Under the pieces are notes generated by a model, which was given only the letters and a program-made list of their open reading frames with translations, was not told the DNA's origin and made no database searches. Position numbers and translations under genes: made by a program. A DNA stretch of 64,000 nucleotides from JAAFJM01 sp964529175. GTDB lineage: Bacteria > Bacteroidota > Bacteroidia > UKL13-3. The stretch lies in the NCBI GenBank assembly GCA_964529175.1, contig CAZGVO010000001.1:1-64000 (forward strand), written 5' to 3'. Below are positions 51,505 to 60,100 of the stretch, one piece after another (the stretch's first letter is position 1; each line of letters starts with the position of its first letter).

Positions 51505-51840
51505 ATGGTATTCTTAGCAAAATTAGTATTCAGTATTTCATCGGCCAACGATTGTTTTCATTACGATGACCAATTAAGGGTAATAATGGCCAATAACAAG
51601 CACGAAGCTTTAATGAAAGCCAAAATTTTAGGCATAAAAGAAGAAGAAAATTTTATGCTTGAAAGCATCACATCTGTTTCGTGGAAATTTGTAGATGTAA
51701 TGGAAATTAAAGCCCTTGATGATTTGAAAGATGGCATGGAACTTTACTCGCACACCCGCGAAAATGAGCCTAGTAATGCATATGAAAGCTATGTAGTTCA
51801 TACTGCTAATAATTTAATAGCCGAAACCATTTTGGTATAA
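51505..51840 (+). CDS. DUF4288-like protein
   Basis: A small (111 aa) soluble protein. It begins FLAKLVFSISSAN and contains DDQLRVIMANNKHEALMKAKILG and SVSWKFVDVMEI, the order of elements seen in DUF4288 proteins. It has no signal peptide. The family has no assigned function. It lies 31 bases after the LiaF-like gene and 16 bases before the histidine kinase, so it is part of the same operon and may tune that signalling system. Family call made by eye. Confidence 0.7.
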   Translation: MVFLAKLVFSISSANDCFHYDDQLRVIMANNKHEALMKAKILGIKEEENFMLESITSVSWKFVDVMEIKALDDLKDGMELYSHTRENEPSNAYESYVVHTANNLIAETILV

Positions 51841-51856
51841 AACTTTACACTACAAA

Positions 51857-52903
51857 TTGAATAATTACCTACGCATACTTGTTGTATTTAGCTTTTGGAA
51901 TTTATTATTTAGTGCAGTTCAATTTTGGATAATTATTGAATTTAACAACGATATTTTAAAAGCGCTTTATGATTCAATTATTAGTAATACCATTATTACT
52001 ATTATCAGTTTTGCACTTTTTTATATTTCAAAAAACATCCATTTACAAGCATTCGATTTTATTAAACCTATTGGCCTTTTAGGTATAGGAATTTTTGGCT
52101 CTTATTATTTACAAAAAACTTTTATTTCGTTAGTAGTTAATGATGCTAATTACGACCTATTTGTAAGCCAAAGTTATAAGCTACGTTTGGTTTTTAACTT
52201 TTTGCTTATTAACAGCGCTGGTTTGGTTAGTTTTATTTGGAATTATAAAAGTAACAAACAAGCAGAGCAAGCGCAACTATCTGAAAATGAGAAACTTCTA
52301 AAAGAAGCTGAATTGCTGAATTTACGCCAACAAATTCAGCCTCATTTTTTATTTAATAGCTTAAATTCAATTAGTGCTTTACTGGTTATTAAGCCCAATT
52401 TGGCTCAAAAAATGATTCAAGAATTGGCCGATTTTTTAAGGGGAACTTTAAAAAAAGATAGTAATGCGTTGGTTTCACTGCAATCGGAAATAAGCCACTT
52501 GCAATTGTATTTAAACATTGAAATGGTAAGGTTTGAGCATAGGCTTTTAATTGACTACCACATTGATGAAAGCACCAAAGAATTATTTTTACCATCATTA
52601 TTATTACAACCCATAGTAGAAAATGCCATAAAATTTGGCTTATACGGCACTACTGATAAAATTACTATAAGTATTAGCAGTAAAAAATTTCATGAAATGC
52701 TGTTAATTGAAGTTACCAATCCATTTGACCACGAAGCCACCACACAAAATAAAGGTGCTGGTTTTGGATTAAACTCCATTGCAAGAAGACTTTATTTACT
52801 ATATGCAAGACACGATTTACTAAAAGTAAATACTTTGCAAAATACTTTTACTACCCAAATACTAATTCCCCAAACTGTAAGCCATGAAAGTAATAATAAT
52901 TGA
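51857..52903 (+). CDS. LytS/YehU-type sensor histidine kinase
   Basis: A 348-residue kinase starting at TTG 51857. Four membrane helices occupy about residues 8-130, followed by a short coiled coil. The His_kinase domain has the phospho-acceptor motif QIQPHFLFNSLNS with H163, and an ATPase domain with PSLLLQPIVENAIKFGL and GFGLNSIARRL. It lacks the HisKA dimer domain, as usual for the LytS group. The stop codon lies 20 bases inside the next gene, the LytTR response regulator, which must be its partner. Confidence 0.93.
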   Translation: MNNYLRILVVFSFWNLLFSAVQFWIIIEFNNDILKALYDSIISNTIITIISFALFYISKNIHLQAFDFIKPIGLLGIGIFGSYYLQKTFISLVVNDANYDLFVSQSYKLRLVFNFLLINSAGLVSFIWNYKSNKQAEQAQLSENEKLLKEAELLNLRQQIQPHFLFNSLNSISALLVIKPNLAQKMIQELADFLRGTLKKDSNALVSLQSEISHLQLYLNIEMVRFEHRLLIDYHIDESTKELFLPSLLLQPIVENAIKFGLYGTTDKITISISSKKFHEMLLIEVTNPFDHEATTQNKGAGFGLNSIARRLYLLYARHDLLKVNTLQNTFTTQILIPQTVSHESNNN

Positions 52904-53618
52904 CGATGAGCCTTTGGCCCAAAGCATTGTGGTTCATTATTTGTCGTTTTACCCAAATATTGAAGTAGTGGCTAGGTGTAACGATGGTTTTGAAGGCGTA
53001 AAAGCCATTATGCAATATCAGCCTGATTTGATTTTTTTGGATATTCAAATGCCTAAAATTACTGGATTTGAAATGTTAGAATTAATTGAAAATAAGCCAA
53101 AAGTTATTTTTACTACTGCTTTTGATGAATACGCTTTAAAAGCATTTGACCAAAATGCCATAGATTATTTGCTAAAACCATTTAGCCAAGAAAGGTTTGA
53201 TAAAGCCATGCAAAAATGTCTGGCAAATAATGATAAAATATTACCTGTAAACAATTTGGAACCACTACTAAATACCAGCAATAATGAACTAGAAACGCGC
53301 GTAGTAGTAAAGCACCAAGGCAATATAAAAATAATTCAAACAGTAGATATTTTATACTTAGAAGCTTATGACGATTATGTAAAAATACATACTGGCGAAA
53401 ATGTATTTGTAAAGAAAAAAACCATGAGCTATTTTGAGCAAGCATTTAACCCCAAACAATTTGTAAGAGTCCATCGTTCATTTATTGTTCAGATAAATCA
53501 AATCAATAAAATGGAGCCAAGCGACAAAGAAACCATGGTGGCTATTTTAAAAAATGGAACCAAAATTCCTTTGAGCAAAACAGGTTATCCCAAACTAAAA
53601 GCAGTTTTAGGAATTTAA
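52884..53618 (+). CDS. LytTR-family response regulator
   Basis: A 244-residue regulator. The receiver domain has IIIDDEP at the start, phospho-acceptor D53 (LIFLDIQMP) and a YLLKPF switch segment. The C-terminal LytTR DNA-binding domain covers about 135-240 (YLEAYDDYVKIHTGE, MSYFEQAF, FVRVHRSFIVQINQI, IPLSKTGYPKLK). It overlaps the kinase gene by 20 bases, so translation is coupled. folA follows after 21 bases and may be expressed from the same mRNA, without obvious functional link. Confidence 0.95.
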   Translation: MKVIIIDDEPLAQSIVVHYLSFYPNIEVVARCNDGFEGVKAIMQYQPDLIFLDIQMPKITGFEMLELIENKPKVIFTTAFDEYALKAFDQNAIDYLLKPFSQERFDKAMQKCLANNDKILPVNNLEPLLNTSNNELETRVVVKHQGNIKIIQTVDILYLEAYDDYVKIHTGENVFVKKKTMSYFEQAFNPKQFVRVHRSFIVQINQINKMEPSDKETMVAILKNGTKIPLSKTGYPKLKAVLGI

Positions 53619-53639
53619 AAAGAAAGTTACCTTTACCCC

Positions 53640-54128
53640 ATGAAAATTTCGATGATTGTAGCAGCCGATGAGCAAAATGGAATTGGGGTAAACAATGAAT
53701 TGCTTTGCCATTTGCCTGCCGATTTAAAATATTTTAAAAATTTAACTACTGGCCATGCCATACTGATGGGTCGTAAAACTTACGATAGTATTGGCAAACC
53801 TTTGCCTAATAGAACCAATATAATTATTAGCAGAAATACCAATACCATTGACGGCTGCCATGTATTTAACACCATTGAAGCAGGAATTGATTTTGCAAAA
53901 TCGTTAAACGAAACCGAACTTTTTATTATTGGTGGCGATAGCATTTACCAACAAAGTTTAGCATTAACCAATGCTGTTTATTTAACACGCATTCACTATA
54001 CATTTAATGCAGACGCTTTTTTTCCAAAATTAGATAAAAACAGTTGGCAATTAACCAATAACGAAAAGCACTTGGCTGACGAAAAAAACAAATTTGATTA
54101 CAGTTTTCAGCTTTTTGAAAATATGTAA
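53640..54128 (+). CDS. folA: Dihydrofolate reductase
   Basis: A 162-residue NADPH-dependent enzyme that regenerates tetrahydrofolate. It shows ISMIVAADEQNGIGVNNELLCHLPADLKYF with the catalytic acidic residue in the PADLKYF helix, MGRKTYDSIGKPLPNRTNIIISR, and FIIGGDSIYQQSL. Length and motifs are normal. It is the last gene of the LiaF-LytSR run. thyA, often adjacent elsewhere, is not in this window. Confidence 0.96.
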   Translation: MKISMIVAADEQNGIGVNNELLCHLPADLKYFKNLTTGHAILMGRKTYDSIGKPLPNRTNIIISRNTNTIDGCHVFNTIEAGIDFAKSLNETELFIIGGDSIYQQSLALTNAVYLTRIHYTFNADAFFPKLDKNSWQLTNNEKHLADEKNKFDYSFQLFENM

Positions 54129-54178
54129 AATATTCCACCGATTACTTAGTTTTAATACAAAGGAATTGGAATATAAGA

Positions 54179-55879
54179 TTACTCCACCAATTTTCCTTGT
54201 TTAATTTTTTCGTTTAAAAACTCACCGCTAGAATTATTGGTTTTGGCTTTATTCCAAAACTTAACGGCTTCCTCTTTTTCGCCAAGTTTGTATAAAATAT
54301 CACCATAATGTTCTAAAACTTCACCGCTATTTGGCGAAAGTTTTAGCGATTGTTCAATATAACTTTTAGCCTTTTCATACTCTTTTTTCTGGTATAAAAT
54401 CCAGCCATAAGTATCTAAATAACTGGCACTATTAGGTTCTATTTGTAAGCTTAAAAAACTCATGCTATCTGCTTTATCTAAGTTTTCTTTTCGCAAACTT
54501 AAAAAGTAAGCGTAATTATTAAGCGCATAAGCATTTTCAGGATTTAATATCAATGCTTGTTCATAAATTGAATCAACTAAATGTAGTTTTTTAGCATAAT
54601 GGGCTGCATCGCCCGCAATACTTAAAAGTTGAATTTTCAACTCATCGTTTTCTACCACAAATTCTACTCCTTTTAAAGCAGCATCTATGGCCATATCGTA
54701 TTTTTTAAATTGCAAACTTGCATAAGCTTTGTAATTATAAAACAAAGGTTCCGTTGGAAAATTCGCCAAAGCTTCTTCACAATCGGCCAACAAAAACTCA
54801 TTATTATTCAACTCTTGATCGCAATACAAAATTTGCTGCCAAACTAAATAATTAGAAGACTCTAGCTTGGTAGTAGCCAAATATTCTTCCCTAGCTTCGG
54901 TATATTTTTTGTCTTGTAATAATAAATCTGCTTTAAGCATAGATGCACTTGCTTCGCCTTTATTAGCCTGTTTAAAAATGTCAATCAACTCATAAGCTTG
55001 TTTGCGTTTTTCGCCTTCGGCAATTGGATTGACAAACGACACCAAAATTTGAATTTTATACTTAACTTCCATATCGGCCGAACCAATGGCTTTTTTAAGG
55101 TAAGTGTAGGCCAAATCGTGTTTCCCTTGCGCTTTGTAATAATCGCATAAAGCTATGCTAGCATATCCATTATTTGGGTCTTCTTTTAAAATTTCATTGT
55201 AAATAGCTATTGCCTTTTTGTCATCTTTTTTGCTCAAAAATAAATCGGCCAACATGCCTTTGTATTTAACATCAGGATATAATTTATTTAAGCGTTCTAC
55301 CTCTCCTATTGCTTTGTTAATTTTATTACTTTGCAAATAAACTTGCTCTTTTTTTATTATTACTTCCTCCTTTGGACCAATTAATTTTTCAACTTTGTCT
55401 AAAATTTTTATCGATTTTTTGTATTTTCCTACATAAAAAAAGTTAGAAGCAGCTTCATACAAATAGTTTAATTCAGGTTTCAAATTATCGTACATCTGCA
55501 AATATAAGTTAGCCGACTTTTCATAATCGCGGTTCGATTTATACAAATCGGCCAACAAGTTATTATACCAAATATTTTTAGGATTAAGCTGTACTGCAAC
55601 TTGAGCAAATCGCACTGCTTCTTTCACATTCTTTTTTAAATAGCTAATTTCAGCTATTTGATAAAACACATTGGCATTTTCTTTATCTAAAATAATAGCT
55701 TCTCTAAAGGCAAGGTCTGCTTCATTTAAATTCCCTTGCATTTTTTCCTTCATTGCCCTAAAATAAACTTTATCAAAAGCCAAACGCTGCTCTTCAGTTA
55801 AATTACCAGTTTGTGCAAAAGCACCCAACCCGCTAACCAACATGCTCATTACGAGCAATTTATATATTATACTTTTCAA
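54179..55879 (-). CDS. Tetratricopeptide repeat protein (exported)
   Basis: A 566-residue protein with a signal peptide ending GAFAQ; the first codon appears to be TTG. The rest is an almost continuous run of TPR-type helix pairs (for example ADLAFREAIILDKENANVFYQ, AVRFAQVAVQLNPKN, YEKAKSYIEQSLKLSPNSGE). Such proteins in Bacteroidota are usually periplasmic or outer-membrane-associated scaffolds. No enzyme domain is present. It lies downstream of hom on the same strand, separated by about 105 bases, and is probably transcribed separately. Confidence 0.85.
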   Translation of the reverse strand: MKSIIYKLLVMSMLVSGLGAFAQTGNLTEEQRLAFDKVYFRAMKEKMQGNLNEADLAFREAIILDKENANVFYQIAEISYLKKNVKEAVRFAQVAVQLNPKNIWYNNLLADLYKSNRDYEKSANLYLQMYDNLKPELNYLYEAASNFFYVGKYKKSIKILDKVEKLIGPKEEVIIKKEQVYLQSNKINKAIGEVERLNKLYPDVKYKGMLADLFLSKKDDKKAIAIYNEILKEDPNNGYASIALCDYYKAQGKHDLAYTYLKKAIGSADMEVKYKIQILVSFVNPIAEGEKRKQAYELIDIFKQANKGEASASMLKADLLLQDKKYTEAREEYLATTKLESSNYLVWQQILYCDQELNNNEFLLADCEEALANFPTEPLFYNYKAYASLQFKKYDMAIDAALKGVEFVVENDELKIQLLSIAGDAAHYAKKLHLVDSIYEQALILNPENAYALNNYAYFLSLRKENLDKADSMSFLSLQIEPNSASYLDTYGWILYQKKEYEKAKSYIEQSLKLSPNSGEVLEHYGDILYKLGEKEEAVKFWNKAKTNNSSGEFLNEKIKQGKLVE

Positions 55880-55985
55880 TGCTATTTATTATAAAAAACA
55901 AACATACAATTTTTGAAAGTTTAATGCTAAAATTCGTCAAGCTATATTGCCATTTATAAAAAGTTTGATGGTAAAAAGACTCAAT

Positions 55986-57173
55986 TTAAGAAAAGATAAT
56001 AACCGAAATACCATTGCTTTCTAGCCAATTTTTATATTCAAATAATTTATTCAAGTAGATTTTTCCTTTAACAGCATGGCTATTTTCAAATAATAAATTT
56101 TCTTCTATATCCACCTCAAGTAAATCAATATCAATGTTTTTAGCATACCTAATAAACACTTTTACTTGTTGGAAAATATCATACTTAATAAAATTTTGTT
56201 TACGCAATTTGGTATAGCCATAACCATTACTTTTTTTAGATGAAACCACATCGGCTAAAACTGCTGCGCCAGTAGGTTTACTGCCTGCTCCTTTTCCAAA
56301 ATAAAATTGTTCTCCGCTAAATTCTGCATTCACCACTACCCCATTATTTTCAGCATTTACATGGTATAATTGTTCACTACTTTTAACAAATTGTGGAGCT
56401 ACATAAAGTAGTAACTTACCTTGAATATTAACCGATGCATGAGCCACTTGTTTTATTACCAATCCATTGGTTTTAGCAAATAATATATCATCGTTACCAA
56501 TACGAGTAATTCCATAATTAAACACATCAGTTGGTTTAACAATAACGCCAAAAGCATGAGCATTAATAATTACTAATTTATTTAAGGCATCAAGGCCTTC
56601 TACGTCTAGGGTTGGGTGTGACTCCGCAAAGCCAAGTTCTTGTGCTTGTTTCAATGCTTGATTGTAATTTAAGTTTTGATTGAAAATACCTGATAAAATA
56701 TAGTTACTAGTTCCATTTAAAATTCCTTCTACCAAATGAATATTTTCGTTAGCAAAATATTCATCTAAAATTTTAATAATTGGAATACTAGCAGCCGATG
56801 AAGCTTCATAAAAAAGCTTGCCACCATTGGATTTAAGTAAAGTGTAAAGCTCTTCAAAATTTTCGGCTAACATGCGCTTATTAGCCGTTATTAAAGTATT
56901 GCCATCACTTAAAACTTTTTTAGCAATAATCAATGCATCGTTGCTGTTATTAATTACCTCTACTACCGTTTTTAAATTATGATTAGCCAAAATATGATTG
57001 GCTTCATATGATAAATTTTGATTTGAATCATACTGATGATGTTCTTGATGTTTAACCACTATTTGCTGAGTATTGATAGCCAAGTCGGGGTGTAATTGCG
57101 TTAAATCATAAAATCCCTTACCTACCACGCCATAGCCAAATAAGCCTATATTTAATTCTGTTTCTGTTATCAT
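55986..57173 (-). CDS. hom: Homoserine dehydrogenase
   Basis: A 395-residue NAD(P)-dependent enzyme turning aspartate semialdehyde into homoserine, the branch to Met and Thr. The N-terminus has the nucleotide loop GLFGYGVVGKGF; the catalytic domain has GILNGTSNYILSG, AQELGFAESHPTLDVEGLDALNKL and a glycine-rich KGAGSKPTGAAVLAD. The short C-terminal part lacks an obvious ACT domain. It starts 1 base after the metX stop, so the two are translationally coupled. It is the last gene of the met cluster and thus under control of the tandem leaders upstream of metY. Confidence 0.95.
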   Translation of the reverse strand: MITETELNIGLFGYGVVGKGFYDLTQLHPDLAINTQQIVVKHQEHHQYDSNQNLSYEANHILANHNLKTVVEVINNSNDALIIAKKVLSDGNTLITANKRMLAENFEELYTLLKSNGGKLFYEASSAASIPIIKILDEYFANENIHLVEGILNGTSNYILSGIFNQNLNYNQALKQAQELGFAESHPTLDVEGLDALNKLVIINAHAFGVIVKPTDVFNYGITRIGNDDILFAKTNGLVIKQVAHASVNIQGKLLLYVAPQFVKSSEQLYHVNAENNGVVVNAEFSGEQFYFGKGAGSKPTGAAVLADVVSSKKSNGYGYTKLRKQNFIKYDIFQQVKVFIRYAKNIDIDLLEVDIEENLLFENSHAVKGKIYLNKLFEYKNWLESNGISVIIFS

Positions 57174-57174
57174 T

Positions 57175-58245
57175 TTAGTTGTTGTTTAAATATCCTAATA
57201 AATCTGTTTTAGTTAATCGGTTTGCTATTTTTTGCCTGCATAAAAATTCCCTAATGATGCGTTCAATTTTTTCGTTTTCTATTAAAAAACCATCATGTCC
57301 ATAAATGGAATCAATACAAGCAAAACTTGCATTTTTGATTTTGGCTGCCAATAATTTTTGCTCCTCAATAGGAAATAATAAATCTGATTTTATACCAATA
57401 ATTAAAGCTTTAGCTTCTATTGTTTTTAAAGCATTAGCAATTGATATTCTGCCTCGCCCAACATGGTGCGAATCCATGCTTTTAGTTAATGAATAATAGG
57501 AGAAAGCATTAAATCTTAACGCCAACTTTTTGCCTTGATAATTTTGATATGAACTCGCTTTATAATTATCAATTTTATTGTAATCTGTTTCGCGTTGGGT
57601 TAAATTATAAGGCTCATAATTTCTATAAGAAAGCAATGCTATTGACCGTGCTGTAGCCAACCCTCGTAAACCAGCTTGTTCATTTTTTTCAGCCCAAGTA
57701 GCATCTATTTCAATAGCCATACGCTGACTCTGGTTAAATGCTATTCCCCATGAAGAATGAACAGCATTGGTGGCCAATAAAATAATATGCTCAAACAAAT
57801 TTGGCGACTCAATACTCCATTCTAATAACTGCATTCCTCCCATTGAACCACCAATGCCAATATGGATTTTTTCTATACCAAATCGTTTTTGCAATAAAGC
57901 AAACATCTTAACCATATCGCGAATGGTAATGATGGGAAAATCGTGATAAAAGGGCTTTCCTGTATCAGTATTAATACTCAAAGGACTTATGCTTCCATAG
58001 CATGAACCAGGCACATTTACACATATAATAAAGTATTTTTCAATATCAAAAACTTTATGTTGCCCAACTAATCCATCCCACCATTCAAGCGGATTAGCAT
58101 TGCCGGTTAAAGCATGAAAAATCCATATTACATTACTCTTGTCAGCGTTTAACTCACCAAAAGTTTGATAGCTTAAATAAAAGTTTGGCAATACTTTACC
58201 AGACTCCAACTGAAATGGTTTTTTGTAATTAAATATATAACTCAT
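57175..58245 (-). CDS. metX: Homoserine O-acetyltransferase MetX
   Basis: A 356-residue alpha/beta-hydrolase-fold enzyme that acetylates homoserine. Seen: FHALTGNANPLEWWDGLVG, catalytic S134 in GGSMGGMQLLEW, and the C-terminal Asp (GIKSDLLFP) and His (YGHDGF) of the triad. MetX supplies the substrate of metY and metZ next to it. It lies 47 bases downstream of metY and 1 base before hom. The MetX family also includes serine O-succinyl/acetyltransferases, but the neighbours make homoserine the likely acceptor. Confidence 0.95.
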   Translation of the reverse strand: MSYIFNYKKPFQLESGKVLPNFYLSYQTFGELNADKSNVIWIFHALTGNANPLEWWDGLVGQHKVFDIEKYFIICVNVPGSCYGSISPLSINTDTGKPFYHDFPIITIRDMVKMFALLQKRFGIEKIHIGIGGSMGGMQLLEWSIESPNLFEHIILLATNAVHSSWGIAFNQSQRMAIEIDATWAEKNEQAGLRGLATARSIALLSYRNYEPYNLTQRETDYNKIDNYKASSYQNYQGKKLALRFNAFSYYSLTKSMDSHHVGRGRISIANALKTIEAKALIIGIKSDLLFPIEEQKLLAAKIKNASFACIDSIYGHDGFLIENEKIERIIREFLCRQKIANRLTKTDLLGYLNNN

Positions 58246-58292
58246 AATTTTGATTTAATTAGATTAGTTGAGCAACAATTGAAAATTAAAAC

Positions 58293-59624
58293 TTATGCTT
58301 GCGCTGATTGACCTTTAAACACTTTTTGTAATGCTTGATCAAAGTCGGCTATTATATCGTCAATATGTTCAATCCCTACCGAAACTCTTATTTGTGCAGG
58401 AGTTACACCAGCCGATAATTGTTCATCATCTGTTAGCTGCTCGTGGGTTGTTGAAGATGGGTGAATAACCAATGTTTTTGCATCGCCAACATTGGCTAAA
58501 TGACTTGCTAAATTTAAGTTTTCAATAAAAACTTTAGCCTGTTCTTTACCTCCTTTTATTTCAAAACTTAATACCCCTCCAAAACCATTTACGAAGTATT
58601 TTTTGGCTAACTCATTATATTTACTTGAAGCTAGACCTGGATAATTTACAGATTCAACTTGTTTGTTATTTTCAAGCCATGAAGCTAATTTCAATGCATT
58701 TTGAACATGTCGTTCTACTCTTAATGATAAAGTTTCGAGTCCTTGTAAAAGCAAGAAAGAATTAAATGGACTTAAGGCTGGTCCAAAATCTCTTAATCCT
58801 TCAACACGTGCTCTAATGGCAAAAGCTATATTAGGCAAACCAAGGGGATTACCTTCGCCAAACAAATCCCAAAACTTTAAGCCATGATACCCTTCGCTCG
58901 GTTCAGTAAACTGAGGAAACTTGCCATTGCCCCAATCAAAATTCCCAGCATCTATTATAACTCCACCAATACTAGTTCCATGCCCTCCTATCCACTTGGT
59001 AGCGCTTTCTACTACCACATTTGCTCCATGTTTAATTGGTTGAAATAAATAGCCTCCAGCACCAAAAGTATTATCAACAATTAATGGAATATTATTACTT
59101 TTAGCTATAGCTGCAATGGCTTCGAAATCGGGAATATTTAGGGCAGGATTGCCAATTGTTTCTAAGTAAATTGCTTTAGTTTTATTATCAATTAACTCTT
59201 CGTAGCTTTGAATATCATCATCATTGGCAAACTTAACTTCAATTCCCAAACGCTTAAATGCTACTTTAAATTGATTATAAGTACCACCATATAAAAATGA
59301 AGTACTAATAAAATTATCGCCTGCTTGTAAAATATTATTCAAAGCAATAAACTGAGCTGCTTGGCCTGAACCTACAGCTAATGCAGCAACACCACCTTCT
59401 AAAGCTGCAATGCGTTTTTCAAACACATCGGTAGTTGGGTTCATTAAGCGGGTGTATATATTTCCAAATTCTTTCAACCCAAATAAATTAGCCGCATGAG
59501 CGGTATCGTTAAAAACATAAGAAGCTGTTTGGTAAATAGGTACTGCTCGCGAATTAGTGGTAGCATCTACTTCTTGTCCTGCGTGTAATTGTAAAGTTTC
59601 AAATTTTAAATTTTTTGTTGTCAT
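58293..59624 (-). CDS. metY: O-acetylhomoserine sulfhydrylase MetY
   Basis: A 443-residue Cys/Met metabolism PLP enzyme that makes homocysteine directly from O-acetylhomoserine and sulfide. It has the family motifs FETLQLHAGQEVD, YTRLMNPTTDVFE, VGSGQAAQ, and the PLP lysine K210 in ESATKWIGGHG. The extra segments (NPLGLPNIAFAIRARVEGLRD) and the length distinguish it from shorter cystathionine synthases/lyases. It is preceded by two tandem Met/Cys-rich leader peptides with terminators, and followed by metX and hom. Confidence 0.94.
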   Translation of the reverse strand: MTTKNLKFETLQLHAGQEVDATTNSRAVPIYQTASYVFNDTAHAANLFGLKEFGNIYTRLMNPTTDVFEKRIAALEGGVAALAVGSGQAAQFIALNNILQAGDNFISTSFLYGGTYNQFKVAFKRLGIEVKFANDDDIQSYEELIDNKTKAIYLETIGNPALNIPDFEAIAAIAKSNNIPLIVDNTFGAGGYLFQPIKHGANVVVESATKWIGGHGTSIGGVIIDAGNFDWGNGKFPQFTEPSEGYHGLKFWDLFGEGNPLGLPNIAFAIRARVEGLRDFGPALSPFNSFLLLQGLETLSLRVERHVQNALKLASWLENNKQVESVNYPGLASSKYNELAKKYFVNGFGGVLSFEIKGGKEQAKVFIENLNLASHLANVGDAKTLVIHPSSTTHEQLTDDEQLSAGVTPAQIRVSVGIEHIDDIIADFDQALQKVFKGQSAQA

Positions 59625-59674
59625 GATTGTTTTTTGTTACTTGTTTTATATTTAGTTGAATTAATTTTAGGCAT

Positions 59675-59713
59675 AAAAAAAGCCTTCTCGAGTAAGTACG
59701 AGAAGGCTTTTTT
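59675..59713 (-). terminator. Attenuator terminator of leader 1 (before metY)
   Basis: On the minus strand AGCCTTCTCG pairs perfectly with CGAGAAGGCT around an eight-base loop and is followed by seven U. The trailing bases read UUUUUUUAUGC, the same as in the other two leader terminators. It lies 51 bases before the metY start. Confidence 0.88.
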
Positions 59714-59736
59714 GTAATTATTGTTGAAGTAATATT

Positions 59737-59847
59737 TTACTTAAAACACAAATTTCCTCTCGCTAAAAGCAGCATGTAGCAGCACATACACATCATTTGC
59801 ATATGATTATTTAAAGCTGAGTACATATTGGTTTTGTTAAAGTTCAC
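59737..59847 (-). CDS. Met/Cys-rich leader peptide 1 (metY leader)
   Basis: A 36-codon frame (GTG 59847 to TAA 59737) whose start, MNFNKT, matches the start of leader 2. It contains the core MQMMCMCCYM at residues 16-25: five Met and three Cys in ten codons. An ATG at 59802 would give a 21-residue version starting at the core. No promoter is seen directly upstream, so it is reached by readthrough of the leader 2 terminator. Placement 24 bases before a terminator, and homology with two other leaders, argue that it is translated to sense Met and/or Cys supply. Confidence 0.75.
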   Translation of the reverse strand: MNFNKTNMYSALNNHMQMMCMCCYMLLLARGNLCFK

Positions 59848-59883
59848 TTGTTTATAAAAATTGTATTTATTTTAAAAATGCAT

Positions 59884-59916
59884 AAAAAAAGCCTCTCAAA
59901 TTTTAATTGAGAGGCT
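59884..59916 (-). terminator. Attenuator terminator of leader 2
   Basis: On the minus strand AGCCTCTCAA pairs perfectly with TTGAGAGGCT, followed by seven U and AUGC. It lies between the two tandem leaders. Leader 2 carries a near copy of the 3' arm at 59956-59971, able to pair instead with the 5' arm. Confidence 0.88.
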
Positions 59917-59941
59917 TTACTATTTATAAGTTATTTTAAAA

Positions 59942-60016
59942 CTATGGCATAGCAGTAAAGCGTCTCAAATTATGAGAACACATACACATCATATACATAG
60001 TTTGGTTTAAATTCAT
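59942..60016 (-). CDS. Met/Cys-rich leader peptide 2 (24 aa)
   Basis: A 24-codon frame (ATG 60016 to TAG 59942) starting MNLNQT, with the core MYMMCMC at residues 7-13 and ending AMP. Length, first residues, core and final MP-TAG are shared with leader 3, although the two lie about 1.8 kb apart. A promoter lies 19 bases upstream and a terminator 25 bases downstream. The codons after the core contain a segment (AATTTGAGACGCTTTA) that mimics the terminator 3' arm. Confidence 0.85.
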   Translation of the reverse strand: MNLNQTMYMMCMCSHNLRRFTAMP

Positions 60017-60034
60017 TTTCGTTTTTTGTTACTG

Positions 60035-60067
60035 CAATGATAGAATTATTTAATTCATAAATGCAAA
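60035..60067 (-). promoter_or_regulatory. Promoter of leader 2 (metY-metX-hom)
   Basis: On the minus strand AAATTTGC, then TATCATTG 21 bases after TTTG (TTTG at 60064-60067, -7 at 60035-60042). The words and spacing are the same as at leader 3. Confidence 0.6.
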
Positions 60068-60100
60068 TTTATTTTTATAAAATTTTGAAGAACCCTTATT

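Noticed and set aside
59625..60100. SAM (S-box) riboswitch before metY
   Set aside because: The region lacks S-box helices and conserved words; the hairpins are simple terminators each preceded by a Met/Cys-rich frame.
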